From assembly GCA_021432635.1 (NCBI GenBank), contig MU270017.1, positions 310,001 through 374,000 of the forward strand: DNA of 64,000 nt, written 5' to 3'. The DNA is from Thozetella sp. PMI_491 (Eukaryota; Ascomycota; Sordariomycetes; Chaetosphaeriales; Chaetosphaeriaceae). Positions 44,153 to 56,214 of this stretch are shown here, in pieces; the first letter of the stretch is position 1; every line of letters begins with the position of its first letter. The translations under genes were made by a program, and so were the position numbers. Below the pieces are notes generated by a model. It ran no database searches and was not told the DNA's origin. It saw only the letters and a program-made list of their open reading frames with translations.

Positions 44153-46218
44153 TTTCGGAATAAGTGAGAGAATAAATCTCAAACAACTTCATTAGTCAAG
44201 TGGCCTAGAGAGCAGAGTAGAGGAAAACAAATATTCGGCGTGGGAGGAGGAGAAAGATGAACGTGATCCAGAGTGCCGAATTGGGACTCTTAAGCGGCCA
44301 AAACTCCATCGGGCTCCAGCTAGTAGCCAGTGTAGAACCAATCATCTCACCTCAGTGGTGGGAGTCTGACGTGATCCTAGACCCTTGGAGGTCTATTCGT
44401 GAGCCAGCTTCTTGGGCATTGAAGAAGTGGGGATTCTAGTGTCTGCGTGACGTCGGCCCGGAGGACCTCGACAAAAGTCCTCGGCTCATCGCTTGTGAGG
44501 GACAAGCCAACCAGTCTAGATTCTGCCAGCAGAATGAACTTTGAACTCCGTAGATCCCATAGTCCTCGGCTGCGAATGGCTCCAAAGAAATATTGCTCTC
44601 TATTCCTGCTATTGTTCCTAGTCATCAAAACTCCAAGGAGCTAATCTCTCCTTAGCAGAGTTGAGGTCTGTTTAGGACAAAAAAAGCGGCGAGCCGAAGA
44701 CTTTCGCAAGGCATAATCTCTATCTTGAGTGGGGCTGAAGTGCGGCCCAGCCAATGTACCGCTATTGTAACGTCTCGGGTGAGGTTTGACGGCCTTAACA
44801 CAATCCCGAATCCCCGGAACTGCAGCGTATAACGAGCTAGGGTACTAAAACATCGCTGCCCATACCGACGGTTTTGTTATCTCGTACTATCATGGCTCAA
44901 ACCCAAGACGCGATACTATTACGGGCAGAACATGGAAGTTGCATCGGACAACAGAGGTCTCAACCTTGGTCAAGGCAATGAGCCGTCTTTCGAGCCGGGT
45001 TCTCTGCGACCTTGAATCTGCACGATTGGTTCGCGTCTTGGTATCTATAAGGGAGGCTAGAATGGTTCAGTCTGCAGAGTTACGGGCTGGGAACTGTCGA
45101 TGGGACGACATACTTTGGTGGGAGTTCACGTTTGTCTGTCAAATATGCTCATTACTTGGGTAAAGAGTAGGGGTGTGATCAGTAGCAGACCCAGCGCAAG
45201 TCTGCTAGTGTTTTCATATTCCTAGATAAAATGTGGAAGTCATCAGGGCTTTTGATTCTAGAAGACATTTAACTGCAAATGCTGTTCAAAGCTCCAAGTC
45301 ACAACTACCTCACCCTGATCGCGGCTTATCTACTAAAGTAGGGACCTTACTTTCCATAACCTCCGGGAAGAGGGTTGACTCCTGCTAGCTCAGAGGAACA
45401 GCGGGCGCAATCAATTTCGACCGCCCTAGAGGCCTTGGACCGAGCCGATCCCAGCCGGTTTAATAAACGACAATGCCCGTGCGTTCAGATCTCCCTCGAA
45501 ATCTTTTTTTTTCTATCTCGTTACTTATTTTCACCTGTTTATCGACAGGAAGTTTCTTAAATTTGGTATACCAAGTGCCTCTATTTTTCTTAAGCTACGT
45601 GACAATACGACGGGCCACAGTCAGCTTACTGGCGACCCAGCCAGCTGTACAAGAGCCGGAGGCTTGTCTCTTCGCCAATAGATAGATCGATTCAGTATTC
45701 GATCAGTTCTCTTTGTACCAGATGCTCGAATGTATCTGTCAGGCGTATTTACTCCGAAATCTATTTAATATATCAAAATCCTCCCACTTTGTGAGTGATG
45801 TGTCGCTTTTAGGGGACCAGCCCGTATGCCCGCAACACCTCTTCCCGCCTTCACCCTACCAAATGGGTATCCACTACTACAGCAACCCGATAGTAAACCG
45901 ATTGCCTGAAACGACCTGCCACCTTTCCACAGTCAAAAAAGCTACAATAGTCGCTCGCGAAGTGATAAGGAGTATTCATCAAATTGTATACTGTTGTCTC
46001 AGCCAGAGTATTGGTATCCAGAAACACGGTCCCAAACGCCATGCTACCCGCCGCGGCCTCTAAAGTACGGTCCTCTTAATATTATCCTCGCTCTTCCAAA
46101 CAACGCGCTAGGAAAGAAACAATTCGGGCAGTCGTCACCTCCGTCGTCCTCAGCCGGGTATGATACCAAATATCATAGTGCCGGCAACGAAACCAAACCA
46201 GATCCCACGCTTACCGTC
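44153..46218. other. Gene-poor stretch, about 2.1 kb
   Basis: It contains the GMC gene promoter and then AT-rich DNA (45200-46100) with only short random frames. No element boundary, repeat or RNA gene recognised. Confidence 0.45.
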
Positions 46219-46803
46219 TCACTCGGCCTCTTCCAGCTCTTCTCGAATCGACCGGCGGCCAGACTTGGGTGTCTTCTTTGCCTGAGCGACCATGTCCGCG
46301 AGCGGCGGCGCGCCGAGGGTTGACGGATCTGGTGGCGGCTTTCCGCAGACAATCGCAAAGCTCCTCCACTGGCCGCCCACCGCGCGTTCCTCGGGCATGA
46401 ATACGGCCGTGTTCATGTAAACCTTGCAAGCGGGCTCGGCGAACAGCCGAACCTCACAACCATCGCCCTTGTTCGCCACGAAGTTGCCGCACCCTGCGAC
46501 GCCGGGAAGGTTGTAGCATTGCTCGACCGTCTGCACGCCATTGGGCGGCGGCAGGTCCATCTTGACCATCACGCCGCCGCGGCACCTCTTGGGACCGGGG
46601 ACGCCGGCAAAAATGGTCGCCGAGATGGGCAGCGACGTGGCCGTGTTGGCGGCGGCCGGGTCGCCGTGGATGGCGACTTGACCCGTGTCTTCCTGAATGT
46701 TGGCGCCCGCCGGGGCTTGGGGGAGGGGATTCGCCGTTGCAATGGCGGATAAGAGTGCGATCAGGAAGCCTCCTGTTGACAAGTGTCGCTGGTTGTGACG
46801 CAT
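46219..46803 (-). CDS. Small secreted cysteine-rich protein, function unknown
   Basis: One exon, 194 residues, starting at the first ATG. Residues 10-25 form a signal peptide core (GGFLIALLSAIATANPLPQA). The mature protein has six cysteines (contexts RCRGG, EQCYN, AGCGN, DGCEV, PACKV, IVCGK), which would allow three disulfides, and a WRSFAIVCG end to the folded part. A charged tail with KKTPKSGRRSIREELEEAE contains a dibasic site and an acidic end. The cysteine pattern resembles small secreted fungal proteins of the kind often predicted as effectors, but I recognise no named family. It stands alone between gene-poor stretches of 2 and 3 kb, a setting common for such genes. Extracellular location is likely; the role is unknown. 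Confidence 0.78.
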   Translation of the reverse strand: MRHNQRHLSTGGFLIALLSAIATANPLPQAPAGANIQEDTGQVAIHGDPAAANTATSLPISATIFAGVPGPKRCRGGVMVKMDLPPPNGVQTVEQCYNLPGVAGCGNFVANKGDGCEVRLFAEPACKVYMNTAVFMPEERAVGGQWRSFAIVCGKPPPDPSTLGAPPLADMVAQAKKTPKSGRRSIREELEEAE

Positions 46804-47669
46804 TTTTGAGTTATTGCGTAGTGGTTTTGAGGCGCGCGTCGTTGTTCGTGGTGGTTGAGCGGCTTTCTGGACTAGCCGTCTCTGTTACGCTGGGGCGAGG
46901 CTGGTGATTGCCTCGATAAACACCGTATCTCGATAGAACTAAGTCAAGATTTCCTTTATTGTTTTTTTTTTTTGCTCTGCTCCTCCGTTATGATGAAATG
47001 TCGAGAAGGAAAGAGCTCACTCTCGCGGGAAGCTGGTGATGTTTCGCCCCGCCAAGCCTGCCAAGGACCCTGAAGTTTCACACCAGTCTCGACTCACTGA
47101 CACCCCCAATACCATAGCGCAACACAGACACTTGGCACAGATCAAACAGTGTGGAGCAAGAGAACCTAGTTCTATTGTCCCATAAGCCTGGCCTTGTCAC
47201 TACTCGGCTGTCACCACAGGCCACCCTGTAATCCACTGTACTGTACTGCAGCCGACGGATACCGAAGGGTCCACATGCTCCCCATACGACAAGTAGTCAT
47301 TCAAGGTGTTAACTCGTGGTAGCCCGTGCCCTGAAAGTTCCCTAGGTAATTGAGTATCTAAACTAGGTAGTTACCTCGATTTGGTGATTCTAGGCTTACA
47401 CTCCGCAAACGCTTCCCCTATTGAAAAAGACAAATCTCACATAAAGCGATGGTCATTTCTCCAAGTGATGGTTTAAATAATGGCAGTGGCAATGCATGCC
47501 TCGACCAACTGTATCTCCTTGGGCTGGTACCGATTGCTCGAATGCGCTAACAAAGTAATGATTCTTCCTTGCCTTTTGCATCAACGCCGTTTATCTCTTA
47601 AACCACCCACTCTGTATTCCACCCCATCACCTGGCAATATATTTCCTCTTTGGGTAACGTAAAGCACTC

Positions 47670-47932
47670 CTATCGCTTGCTCTTTTTGGCCTTATGACCT
47701 TTGCTCGAGGACTTCTTGTCAGATCGGTCCGTTTTCGGGAATTGAATCCTTTCCGTTATGGTTGGGGCCTGCCCCAAGTATCTATCCAACATTGCCGTGC
47801 TGTATGGCTTTGCCGGCCTACCTGATTGGTTAGCACTACACCCCTCTAACGGTCCCCAGGGACGCCAGCCTTCCCATCAACTGACATATTTTCGTCGGCA
47901 CCTGCCGCCGAGGGATTAGAGATGTTCGACAT
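47670..47932 (-). CDS. Candidate small basic protein, two exons
   Basis: ATG at 47932; a proposed join 47932-47886 plus 47817-47670 with a 68-bp intron gives 64 residues. The donor is GTCAGT; a perfect GCTAAC branch site is followed by CAATCAGGTAG, and the second AG is used. The product starts MSNISNPSAAGADENM and ends in a Lys-rich SSSKGHKAKKSKR tail, typical of a nuclear or nucleic-acid-binding end. Composition and splice signals look better than chance, but there is no family match. It could also be the tail of a decayed gene. Confidence 0.25.
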
Positions 47933-49192
47933 GGAGATTGATGGCGTGACGTTGGTAGTGTTATTCTTGATAGTTTTTAATTTGATTTTTATTGAACTTG
48001 CAGCGATAGCAGGGAGCTGTTATTTTATACTCGTCCTTTTCTCTCGTTGGCAAACTAAATACTGGCAAAACCACCACCGGAAGCTTATACCACACGCTTG
48101 ACTCTATTCCCAGCTTCTACGAGCACTCCTAGGTGAGTGCGCATCTTCCCCCGTCGCAACTAGCCACCGTCAAAAATCACAAGGCACAAATTGTCTACAT
48201 TACGCAGCCGGTAACAGCTAGGATTGCACCCGGATACCGCAGGGGCCAGTGAGCACTGTCGTGCCTTTCTGTGTGATTGGTCCGACCGAGCCAATCATGG
48301 GCAAAAACACATCTGTGGCGTTCTCTGCCCGTGCTCTTTCCAGCGTGGACAGTATATGTGTGTTAGTCGGCTCCTGCTTTTCACTTCGCGTTCTTCTACC
48401 ACTTACTGGACCACCAGGCACCAGCGAGCTGGGCACTGAAGAAGGCGCAGTCAATGCAAGGCGAAAGTTTTATGAAGTACGGCAGAATTTTAACTGAAGA
48501 GGCAACAAATATTGTTCATCTTGGGCTAAACGCCACTAGGATCGCTACCTTGCTTTCGTGCGAAAATTCCTGGGTGATCTGGTGGACATCGCAGCCGGCG
48601 ACAGTGCTTTAAGCTACGATGTGAGCGAACTACCCGACAGCACCACCTAAAAGATCCGTTGCTTGACTGAAATTTCCGAGGCGTGGACCAAAGTTTGCCC
48701 GCCGCATGGCGGGTTAGCACGCCCTGCCTGATCTTTGTCGACAGTTTAAGCACAGAAGTGTCAAAGGCTACCAAGGTGGCAGGAAACGGAAACGCATCAC
48801 TCCTAAAGCTTAGGAATATATCAAGCCAGCTCTTGGCTTGAGCTAGTCTAATACTTGCAAATAATCGTTTGCATTCAATATGAATGTCTTGATTTCATAT
48901 GTGTGCAAAGACTTGCAGCTACCTAGAAACATAGTGACCAAAACATCGCTCCAAGACCCTAAGCCAGGCCAACTGCTAGTAGGCGACCACCGACTCTCCA
49001 ATTGGCAGCACGTGGTCTATGGAGACTCTGAGGGTGCTCCCGAGGGAGCGCTAGCCCCTTGACTGCGATGACAAGGCTACTTCTCGCTACTCCGGCATGT
49101 CGGGCAGGTCTCTCGACGTGATGTTACCGTAAAGTTTTCCCCGCATACCCCAAGCCGATCGCCCTCCAGCTTGATCCCTGGATCTGTCCCGC

Positions 49193-49204
49193 GCGGGGCC
49201 GGGG
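49193..49204 (+). promoter_or_regulatory. Possible CreA/CRE1 carbon-repressor sites upstream of GH6
   Basis: Two adjacent SYGGRG motifs, GCGGGG (49193-49198) and CCGGGG (49199-49204), lie about 580 bp upstream of the cellobiohydrolase ATG. Paired sites of this kind are known CreA targets in cellulase promoters. The surrounding G-rich DNA raises the chance of random matches. Confidence 0.3.
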
Positions 49205-49690
49205 GGTTTGGGGAACGCGGGCCCGAATAAACGACCTCTAGGTTACATGGCGTTTCGCCCAAGTCTGGATGCGCCTACTGGTTGGCGGACTTTCTCTAAA
49301 CACACTCTTACGAGTGGCGTATGAAGGAGCATCGCAGCTCACACGGGGCCCCAACACGTTATAATCACGGACAGGTTCGCGCACCCTTCCCCTCCCGGCG
49401 TAGCTAGCTCACCCATGGTCCTCGGCTCACTCCCTCCTCGGCCTCTTCAAGTCTGGTTGATGGGCCGGCATTTCCGTGAAGCCGATCCACTTTTTCGGAA
49501 CAACTTCCCTTGTGCCCCCTATGTCGCGCCGGCGCCAGAAATGCTCCGCCTGGGCAGGGAGAGATTCACCGAGACAAGCCTGCGCGCCGTGGCACCTTGA
49601 CGGGGCGCTGCGGTAGGCTTGCGGGCTTGTCGTCCCGTTGATCCGCCATATGAGCGATCGTGACCTGGAGCCCTCCAGACATCGAGAAAT

Positions 49691-49700
49691 GATAAAAGGC
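49691..49700 (+). promoter_or_regulatory. Probable TATA element of the GH6 gene
   Basis: GATAAAAGGC lies about 90 bp before the cellobiohydrolase start codon, a usual distance for highly expressed fungal cellulase genes. Confidence 0.35.
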
Positions 49701-49786
49701 CATGGCAGGCTCTCCTTGACGAAGGCTCATCCGACGCAGCTCCTCCCAAACAGCCCAGATAGCCTTCCTGCCCTGTCGAGACCAAA

Positions 49787-51373
49787 ATGGCTGCGAAACT
49801 CAGCTTCCTCCTTGTCGCTTCCCTGAGCACCGTTGCTCTTGCCGCTCCCCTCGAGGAGCGCCAGTCTTGCGGTGCTGCATGGTGAGACAAACACAGAGAT
49901 CGCCTTGAGCCTCGTAGAGCGAGAAGCTAACACTATAGTAGGGCTCAGTGCGGCGGCATCGGCTTTTCTGGAGCCACTTGCTGTGTCTCCGGATACTACT
50001 GCAGCAAGCAGAATGACTACTATTCGCAGTGCATTCCCGGTACCGCGTCGTCTTCCTCATCCACCGTGTCCTCGACGACGGTGGGCGGCGGAGGCTCGGG
50101 CACGACCACGACCTCGGCTACCACCACTCGCACCTCCCCGCCGGTCGGCAGCGGCACGGCGACATGGTCCGGCAACCCGTTCTCCGGCGTGCAGATGTGG
50201 GCCAACAGCTACTACGCGTCCGAGATCTCGGCTAGCGCCATCCCTACCCTGACTGGGGCTATGGCCACCAAGGCGGCTGCTGTGGCTAAGGTGCCGACCT
50301 TCCAGTGGCTGTAAGTAATCCGGTCTCAGTGGAAATTTCCATGTTTATGATCTCCTTGCTAACCATAACCCTAGTGACACCGCCGCCAAGGTGCCTACCC
50401 TGATGGTGGACACCCTCACCGACATTCGCAATGCGAACAAGGGCGCCAGCACCCCGTACGCCGGGCAGTTCGTTGTCTACGATCTCCCCGACCGCGACTG
50501 CGCGGCCGCGGCGTCCAACGGCGAGTACAGCATTGCCAACGGCGGCGTGGCCAACTACAAGGCCTACATCGACGCCATCCGGAAGGTGCTCATCACCTTC
50601 TCCGATATCCGCATCATCCTAGTCATCGAGCCCGACAGCTTGGCGAACCTGGTCACCAACATGAACGTCGCCAAATGCTCCAACGCGCAGTCGGCCTACC
50701 TCGAGTGCACGAACTACGCCCTCAAGCAGCTAAACCTGCCCAATGTGGCCATGTACCTCGACGCCGGCCACGCAGGCTGGCTCGGCTGGACCGCCAATCT
50801 CTCGCCGGCCGCTGATCTCTTCGCGTCCGTCTACCAGAATGCCAGCAGCCCGTCGCAGGTTCGCGGCCTGGCCACCAACGTTGCCAACTACAACGCCTGG
50901 AGCATCAGCACTCCTCCTTCGTACACGCAAGGTGAGTAACCAGCAACCGATGTACCGCTAGATCCCATCGTCAGCTAACATATTGGGTGCAAGGCGACCC
51001 CAACTACGATGAGAAGCACTACGTCGAAGCTATCGCTCCTCTTCTCTCGGCCAAGGGCTTCAGCGCCCACTTCATCGTCGACCAGGGCCGTTCCGGCAAG
51101 CAGCCGACGGGCCAGGCCCAGTGGGGCGACTGGTGCAACGCCATCGGCACTGGCTTCGGCACGCGTCCCACGAGCAGCACCGGCTCGGATCTCGCAGATG
51201 CCTTCGTCTGGGTCAAGCCTGGTGGCGAGTGTGATGGCACCTCGAACACGAGCTCGCCGCGCTACGATTTCCACTGCGGCCAGAGCGACGCACTCCAGCC
51301 TGCCCCCGAGGCCGGCACATGGTTCGAGGCCTACTTCGAGCAGCTCCTCACGAATGCCAACCCGGCTTTCTAG
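49787..51373 (+). CDS. cel6A: Cellobiohydrolase II, GH6 with N-terminal CBM1
   Basis: Four exons, 49787-49881, 49942-50310, 50375-50931 and 50994-51373 (introns 60, 64 and 62 bp), give 466 residues. A signal peptide ([18 protein letters not shown]) ends before LEERQ, a Kex2-like site. The cellulose-binding module ([20 protein letters not shown] to SQCIPG) is split by intron 1 and followed by a Ser/Thr/Gly linker. The GH6 domain has [17 protein letters not shown], holding the catalytic acid Asp, and [14 protein letters not shown], holding the second key Asp, plus the [11 protein letters not shown] and [12 protein letters not shown] loops. It is a secreted enzyme that releases cellobiose from the non-reducing ends of cellulose chains. 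Length and domain order match typical Cel6A. All key residues are present, so it should be active. Confidence 0.97.
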
Positions 51374-52202
51374 AGCACTTGGCTGACTGGCTGGCTCCGG
51401 GTCCTATTGGATCTGGCTGGTGGTGGTGATCTCGATCGCCCGCGTTCCGGCACTGCTGCCTTTTCTTACTGCCCCCTTTATTCTTCTGCGTATATATTAC
51501 GGCCCAACTTGCCAAGCACTAGGCATCATGTACATACCTAGTTTATCTTTGTTTATGGAATACACGGTTGCATTTCTCACGCCGCGCGCGTCTAATAGAC
51601 TGCCGTCTAGCGCCTTTGAGTTCTTGACGGTGGGCATCGTAACCGTTTGGGGTAGTTACAAACGTTTCGCCTATGGAGTCTCTAATTTCTATTCTGGAAG
51701 GTTATAATAGCTTTCTAGGGTACGGAGTAGAGAGAGACACTCGCGCGCGGCAAATTGGCTAACCGAGTTGAGACTGCCTGTCTTTAGAAGGTTTCTTGTG
51801 CTCTTTTTCATTGGACCCTCGCCGACCGTTGCAAACCTCAAATAGCTTCTGTGTTGTAATAATCCATCGGCGTACGTGTGGAAATGTGGTAGGCATAGGG
51901 ATAGAACCGGCCGGTCGCGGTTCGTCAGCATATTTTGCGCGACTGGCATCGGCAACAGCCGCCAGCCTTTAACAGCTCGTTTGGGGGCGCGGCTGTGCGA
52001 CCTGCGAGCCGACCTTGCGCCTGTCAGGTTTTGTCCCCAAATTGGAGCCACGGATTCCCAGCCGTGCAACCCGAGCCACGCGCCAAGCATACTTCAGCAT
52101 CCACGATACAGACCCTTTCCACGGGACTGGTCTTTGAGACCCTGGGGAGCAAATTTTATAGCCTTTAAGCGATTTCTCGACTGTGAGAGTGGGAAGTAGG
52201 AG
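51374..52202. other. Intergenic region, 829 bp
   Basis: It holds the GH6 3' end and the promoter of the dioxygenase-type gene. No other gene seen. Confidence 0.45.
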
Positions 52203-53240
52203 ATGGTGCTCGGGCGGGACGAGGATTGCGTCAGCGCTCCGCTGGAACCCCCTCCTCTCCTCACCCACCAGCAGGTCGAGCAGCTATGCTGCCAAGGCCA
52301 TCTTGGCTTGGCATTGCCCGCATACTTGGAGACACAAGTCGATAATCTATTCGCGCTATCGGAAGCCTTTTTCAAGCTTGGCGAGGACCATAAAAGTGCT
52401 CTTTTCTCCCCGATCCCCGGCATACGAGAACAAGGCTACGCGCAAATACAAGGCGAGAAAGAGTTCATCAGCATACTGTGCAGGTCGACCACGGAAACAT
52501 TCGACAGCCTTCCTTGCGGAACGACCGCAAGAGATCTCGAGCGCTCAGCCGCCGAGGTCTGGCAGGGCGCGGCCCAGATTCTACACCGTATCCTCGTGGA
52601 CATTGGCAGCCACCTAGGCTACATCGCACCGTCGGCATGGGATTCAATTGTCGCAGGCACCCTCGCGCTTCCGGATTCTAGCGAAAGCTCTACTACCACG
52701 CTACTGCGAATTTTCCGATACGATCCGGAGAAGGGATTTGCTGATCCCCATAAGGATCTCGGCCTCTTGACCTTGTGCATGTGCCGGGGGAGAGGGCTAC
52801 AAGTGTGTCAACGATCCGACAACGCCTCAAACCCGAACAAGCAAGACGTCCCAGAGGACTTCAGTGAGCAGCAAAGTGATTCCGTAGGCGGAAACACCGA
52901 AGGGGCGCCCGGCTCCGTACCAAATCGCTGGCAAGACGCTGCGCAGGCGACAGTCTTGACCGGTGACATGCTGCGCATATTGAGCGGAAACAAAGCCCAG
53001 GCTGGATTGCACCGGGTCGTGGCCACCGAGCAAGGGCGAAGCAGCATTGTGTTCGCCTTGCGGCCCTCTACGGCATGCACGATCGACCTACACCAGTTTG
53101 GCGGGCAGGGATGGGTCAGCAGCAAGGAGCTGTGGGAGCGCCTGAGGAAGAACCGAGTGAATGTCAATGCATCAGCTACCGTCCGAGAGGCGCAGGCGAG
53201 AAATTGGAGGAAGAGCAGGGCGAGAGAAGATATTGCCTAG
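52203..53240 (+). CDS. 2-oxoglutarate/Fe(II)-type oxygenase, isopenicillin-N-synthase-like
   Basis: One exon, 345 residues. The iron ligands are H183 and D185 in DPHKDLGLLTL and H270 in AGLHRVV; R279-x-S281 in GRSSIVFALRP is the co-substrate-binding RxS motif. The N-terminus (LLTHQQVEQLCCQGHLGL) resembles the DIOX_N part. Between the HxD and His elements there is a polar insert at about residues 204-246, rich in Asn, Gln and Ser, which is longer than in most relatives. Enzymes of this fold hydroxylate or desaturate small molecules in the cytosol. There is no other biosynthetic gene beside it, so a substrate cannot be proposed. The start is the first ATG and gives a compact protein. Confidence 0.88.
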   Translation: MVLGRDEDCVSAPLEPPPLLTHQQVEQLCCQGHLGLALPAYLETQVDNLFALSEAFFKLGEDHKSALFSPIPGIREQGYAQIQGEKEFISILCRSTTETFDSLPCGTTARDLERSAAEVWQGAAQILHRILVDIGSHLGYIAPSAWDSIVAGTLALPDSSESSTTTLLRIFRYDPEKGFADPHKDLGLLTLCMCRGRGLQVCQRSDNASNPNKQDVPEDFSEQQSDSVGGNTEGAPGSVPNRWQDAAQATVLTGDMLRILSGNKAQAGLHRVVATEQGRSSIVFALRPSTACTIDLHQFGGQGWVSSKELWERLRKNRVNVNASATVREAQARNWRKSRAREDIA

Positions 53241-56214
53241 CTATTTGATTCGACCGGCCAGTTTGGCCATTCATGTAGCGCCCCGAGAGCATGTTGTTTT
53301 TCAAGCAAAGTTGGGCTGAGCCACGCGAACAAGTCTTTGTTTGCTACGAGGTGATGGTGTACTAACCGTCAGTCCTCAGCAGCACGGTACCTTCAAGATC
53401 GAATCAGACGCTGCGCTGGCTATGGATATTTACGGACAGGATCCCTGCCTTGATATTGCGATACTCCCTTTTAAACGTCGTGGGACCTGGGAGCCCCACC
53501 AGGGATCTGGACATTCCAACGGGGGTGGACGACCTCCGGCTCTGGATTGACACCGGCACACGGGTCGGCGCTCCGTCTCATTGGCTCGTAGGAGGTACCC
53601 TGCAGTTTTGCCCACACTCTAGACACGGAGGCAACCTCGACGACATCACGCTGCAACGGGCTGCTGCTTCCCGTGGTTAGACCGGAGTTGAAGTAACCTG
53701 GGTCATCAAAGGCGCCACCCTGCCTCCATCCTCTCCAATACACGCCATTACTGATGTGCGGAATTGCAAATCTACGGACGAGTGAAATGGCAGATTGACC
53801 GAGTCTTAGGCGAGACTTGCCGAACATGGTTCCCCCCCCACCCCGAATCGAACCGGCTACGACCGCGCGGTAGTTTTATGCATCGCCGTTGCAGGTTTCT
53901 CGAGCTGCAGGCTCACTTCCATCCCACCCACTTGCATGCCACATGGGAATCATTTATGTCCCAGTCGGGCAGGGACCGAATGCGAGGCCAACATCGAAGC
54001 CGAGCCCACCAACAGGCTGGAGGGGCGCAGAAGATACCAACCAGGCTGCTGAGCACGGCCTCGGGAATGACCCCTCTCAGGAAACTTGCATTTTGTCACT
54101 TTTTTTTTTCTCTTCCTTTTTTCTCTAGAAGCTTTACTTGTCCCAAGCCCAGGAAGGCTCGGCCGAGGTCTCCAGGGAGCCATGGCATAGGAGGTCCAGG
54201 CGTCCGGGCGTCCAGGCGCCGTTTCAAGTATTGGTAAGAAAGGATAAGAAAGGACGGCGGTTATCCCGACCATTGAGCCGCATGGGCCCGTCTGGCTAGG
54301 CACTGTACGGAATGCGTGGTACAGCACTTCGCCGATTAGTATACACCCTCTCCCCCCGTGCTGCTGACAGCACCCTGTAAGCTGACCCCTACCACCGGTC
54401 CAGCTTGGCAGTCCTGAGCATATCAAGGTTCGGCAGGTCGCATAACGAGAGGCCAACAGACCAGTAGGATAGCGCATCGGGCGCGCCCGTCGCGCCCGTC
54501 GACGCTGGCTCAGCATCCAAAGCCCTGACCTTGTTTGGGGCCCGAGGAGTTGGGATGCGGGCTGAGTAACACGGCTCTCCTCGAGGGCCAACGCCTCTTT
54601 CATGCTCGGGACGGTCTCATATTGCGTAGATTTAACCCTGTACGACGGCGGGGCGGCGGAGGACGGCAGGGAGTCGCCGACGAGTATTGGCGACATGCGA
54701 GGTCCTCGTTGGGTCTTTAAATTGTCAGAGTAGACCGGGGGAAGAAGCAGTGGGTCGGGAGCTTCGGATTTGGTAGCGCTCTACGGAATACAGGTCACCC
54801 TAGCCAGAGGTCAGCCCACAAACACTAGTAGCTATAGCAAGACGTGCTATTATTGTATGTCGTGTAATGAATAAATGTCCACCGCCGACCATTGCTTTTT
54901 CCGTCTTTGGGGGGCCGCTGGAAGCCATAGTGTATCATTGGGAGGGGGGTTTCGGCGGTTTGCATCGCGGTCCGGGTAGCGAATCGATGGCTTGTTCCAT
55001 GGCACCTGCTAGCCGGCTCCGTCGAGAAGTCCGTGTTGTGTCGCAGGAGGACGATCGGGCATCCTCTCTTCGCTCGCCTGCCCGGCAGGGGGAGTATCCG
55101 CGGAGGCGTAGTGCCCAAGACCAGGACCGGGAACCCTAACCCTGCCGAGCGTACGAAGCAATTAGAGCTGCTTCGTACGGTATCGAGATCCAGGGTAAGC
55201 TTCTATGTAAGTACTGTACATACGGATACTGTGTGGGATGGACAGGGAGTCAATTGCAGAGGCGTCGGGTGCTGGGCCGGCTAGCTGGCGAGCTGGCGAG
55301 TTGGCGAGCGGGACAGTGGGCGCGCACGGGATAGGTGGTGGTCAGTGGGCTTTGTTGGCTGCAGAGGCCAAGGCCCGACAAACGACGTACGAAGTAGCGC
55401 AGTGGAGCGAGGCGGCATGCGAGGTCCCAACGATGCGTGGTCCTCTCACGCCCCCCGGCTCCCGCCAATGGGCGGCGCTCCATAGCGCCTTCGGGTTCTA
55501 GGGTTCTAGGGCTGCCTGTGACTTGTTTCCCAAAAGGGAAAGAGGGCGGCGCCAACGTTCAGACCTTTGAAAAGTCGCCGTCGACAGATCGCGGCGAGGT
55601 TCCCGATCTCTTACGAACTGCTAGAAGGCGACCCTCTCACCCCCCTTCCTGCCCCTTCCTGCATCCGACGACCCTACCCGCGGTCGCCTTTTTGGCGGAC
55701 ACACCAATCGTCGCGAGGGGTTTGGTCCCCAAGAAAGGCCCGTACAGGACTTTTTTCTTTTTTTTTCTCACTGCTCTCGTTTTCTTTCCTTCTTTCGCCC
55801 TCGCTCTCTCTCTTCCCCCCCTATGGCAACCCTGGCCCAGCGCCGGGCCCCGACCGCTGGAGGCGTAGCCACACCCCGCCTCCCCCCACCGCTCTATGGC
55901 CAAATAGTCGCTTATCCCACTCGAAACGGCGCAAAAAAGGCCCTCGCATACGAGCCACCAAAGCCAGAGGCCCAACGCGGCTGCCGATCCCCCCATCCCA
56001 TTCTTGCCCGTGACAGCGGCGGCGTTGGGCGCGCGCTGCGGGTGCCCTCCCGCGCCCGGGAGGCAGGGAGTTGCTGACGTCCCGCCGGCACAATAAAATC
56101 AAAAAAAGGGACGAAGCATTTTTGTCGCGGACGAGCATCGTTCCCCCCCTCGTCGCTTGCGTCGTCCCTTGAAGCGAGCGTGCGCATCTGCTGCACTAGC
56201 CAAGCGCGCGCAAT
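53241..56214. other. Gene-poor, GC-rich stretch, about 3.0 kb
   Basis: No gene supported. It has short tandem runs (GGCGTCC-like near 54195-54220; GAGCTGGC-like near 55283-55310), a telomere-like AACCCTAACCCT at 55132-55143, and a long pyrimidine tract at 55750-55825. A 248-codon minus-strand frame at 53950-54696 has no protein character. Confidence 0.45.

Larger units (their letters stand above)
46804..49786. other. Gene-poor stretch, about 3.0 kb
   Basis: It is mostly AT-rich without clear genes. It includes one weak small spliced frame (listed separately) and the GH6 promoter region at its right end. A minus-strand frame at 48218-48454 has some protein-like parts but no family match. Confidence 0.4.

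Noticed and set aside
44153-49786. Possible transposon fossils in the AT-rich gene-poor stretches
   Set aside because: I found no terminal repeats, target duplications or transposase-like frames; AT content alone is not enough.
53848-53862. tRNA-like T-loop (GGTTCGATT on the minus strand)
   Set aside because: The flanking bases do not form a T stem, and no matching acceptor, D or anticodon arm is present.
53950-54696. 248-codon minus-strand frame
   Set aside because: Composition is that of GC-rich noncoding DNA; no domain, no signal, no homologous feel, and it crosses a poly-T tract.
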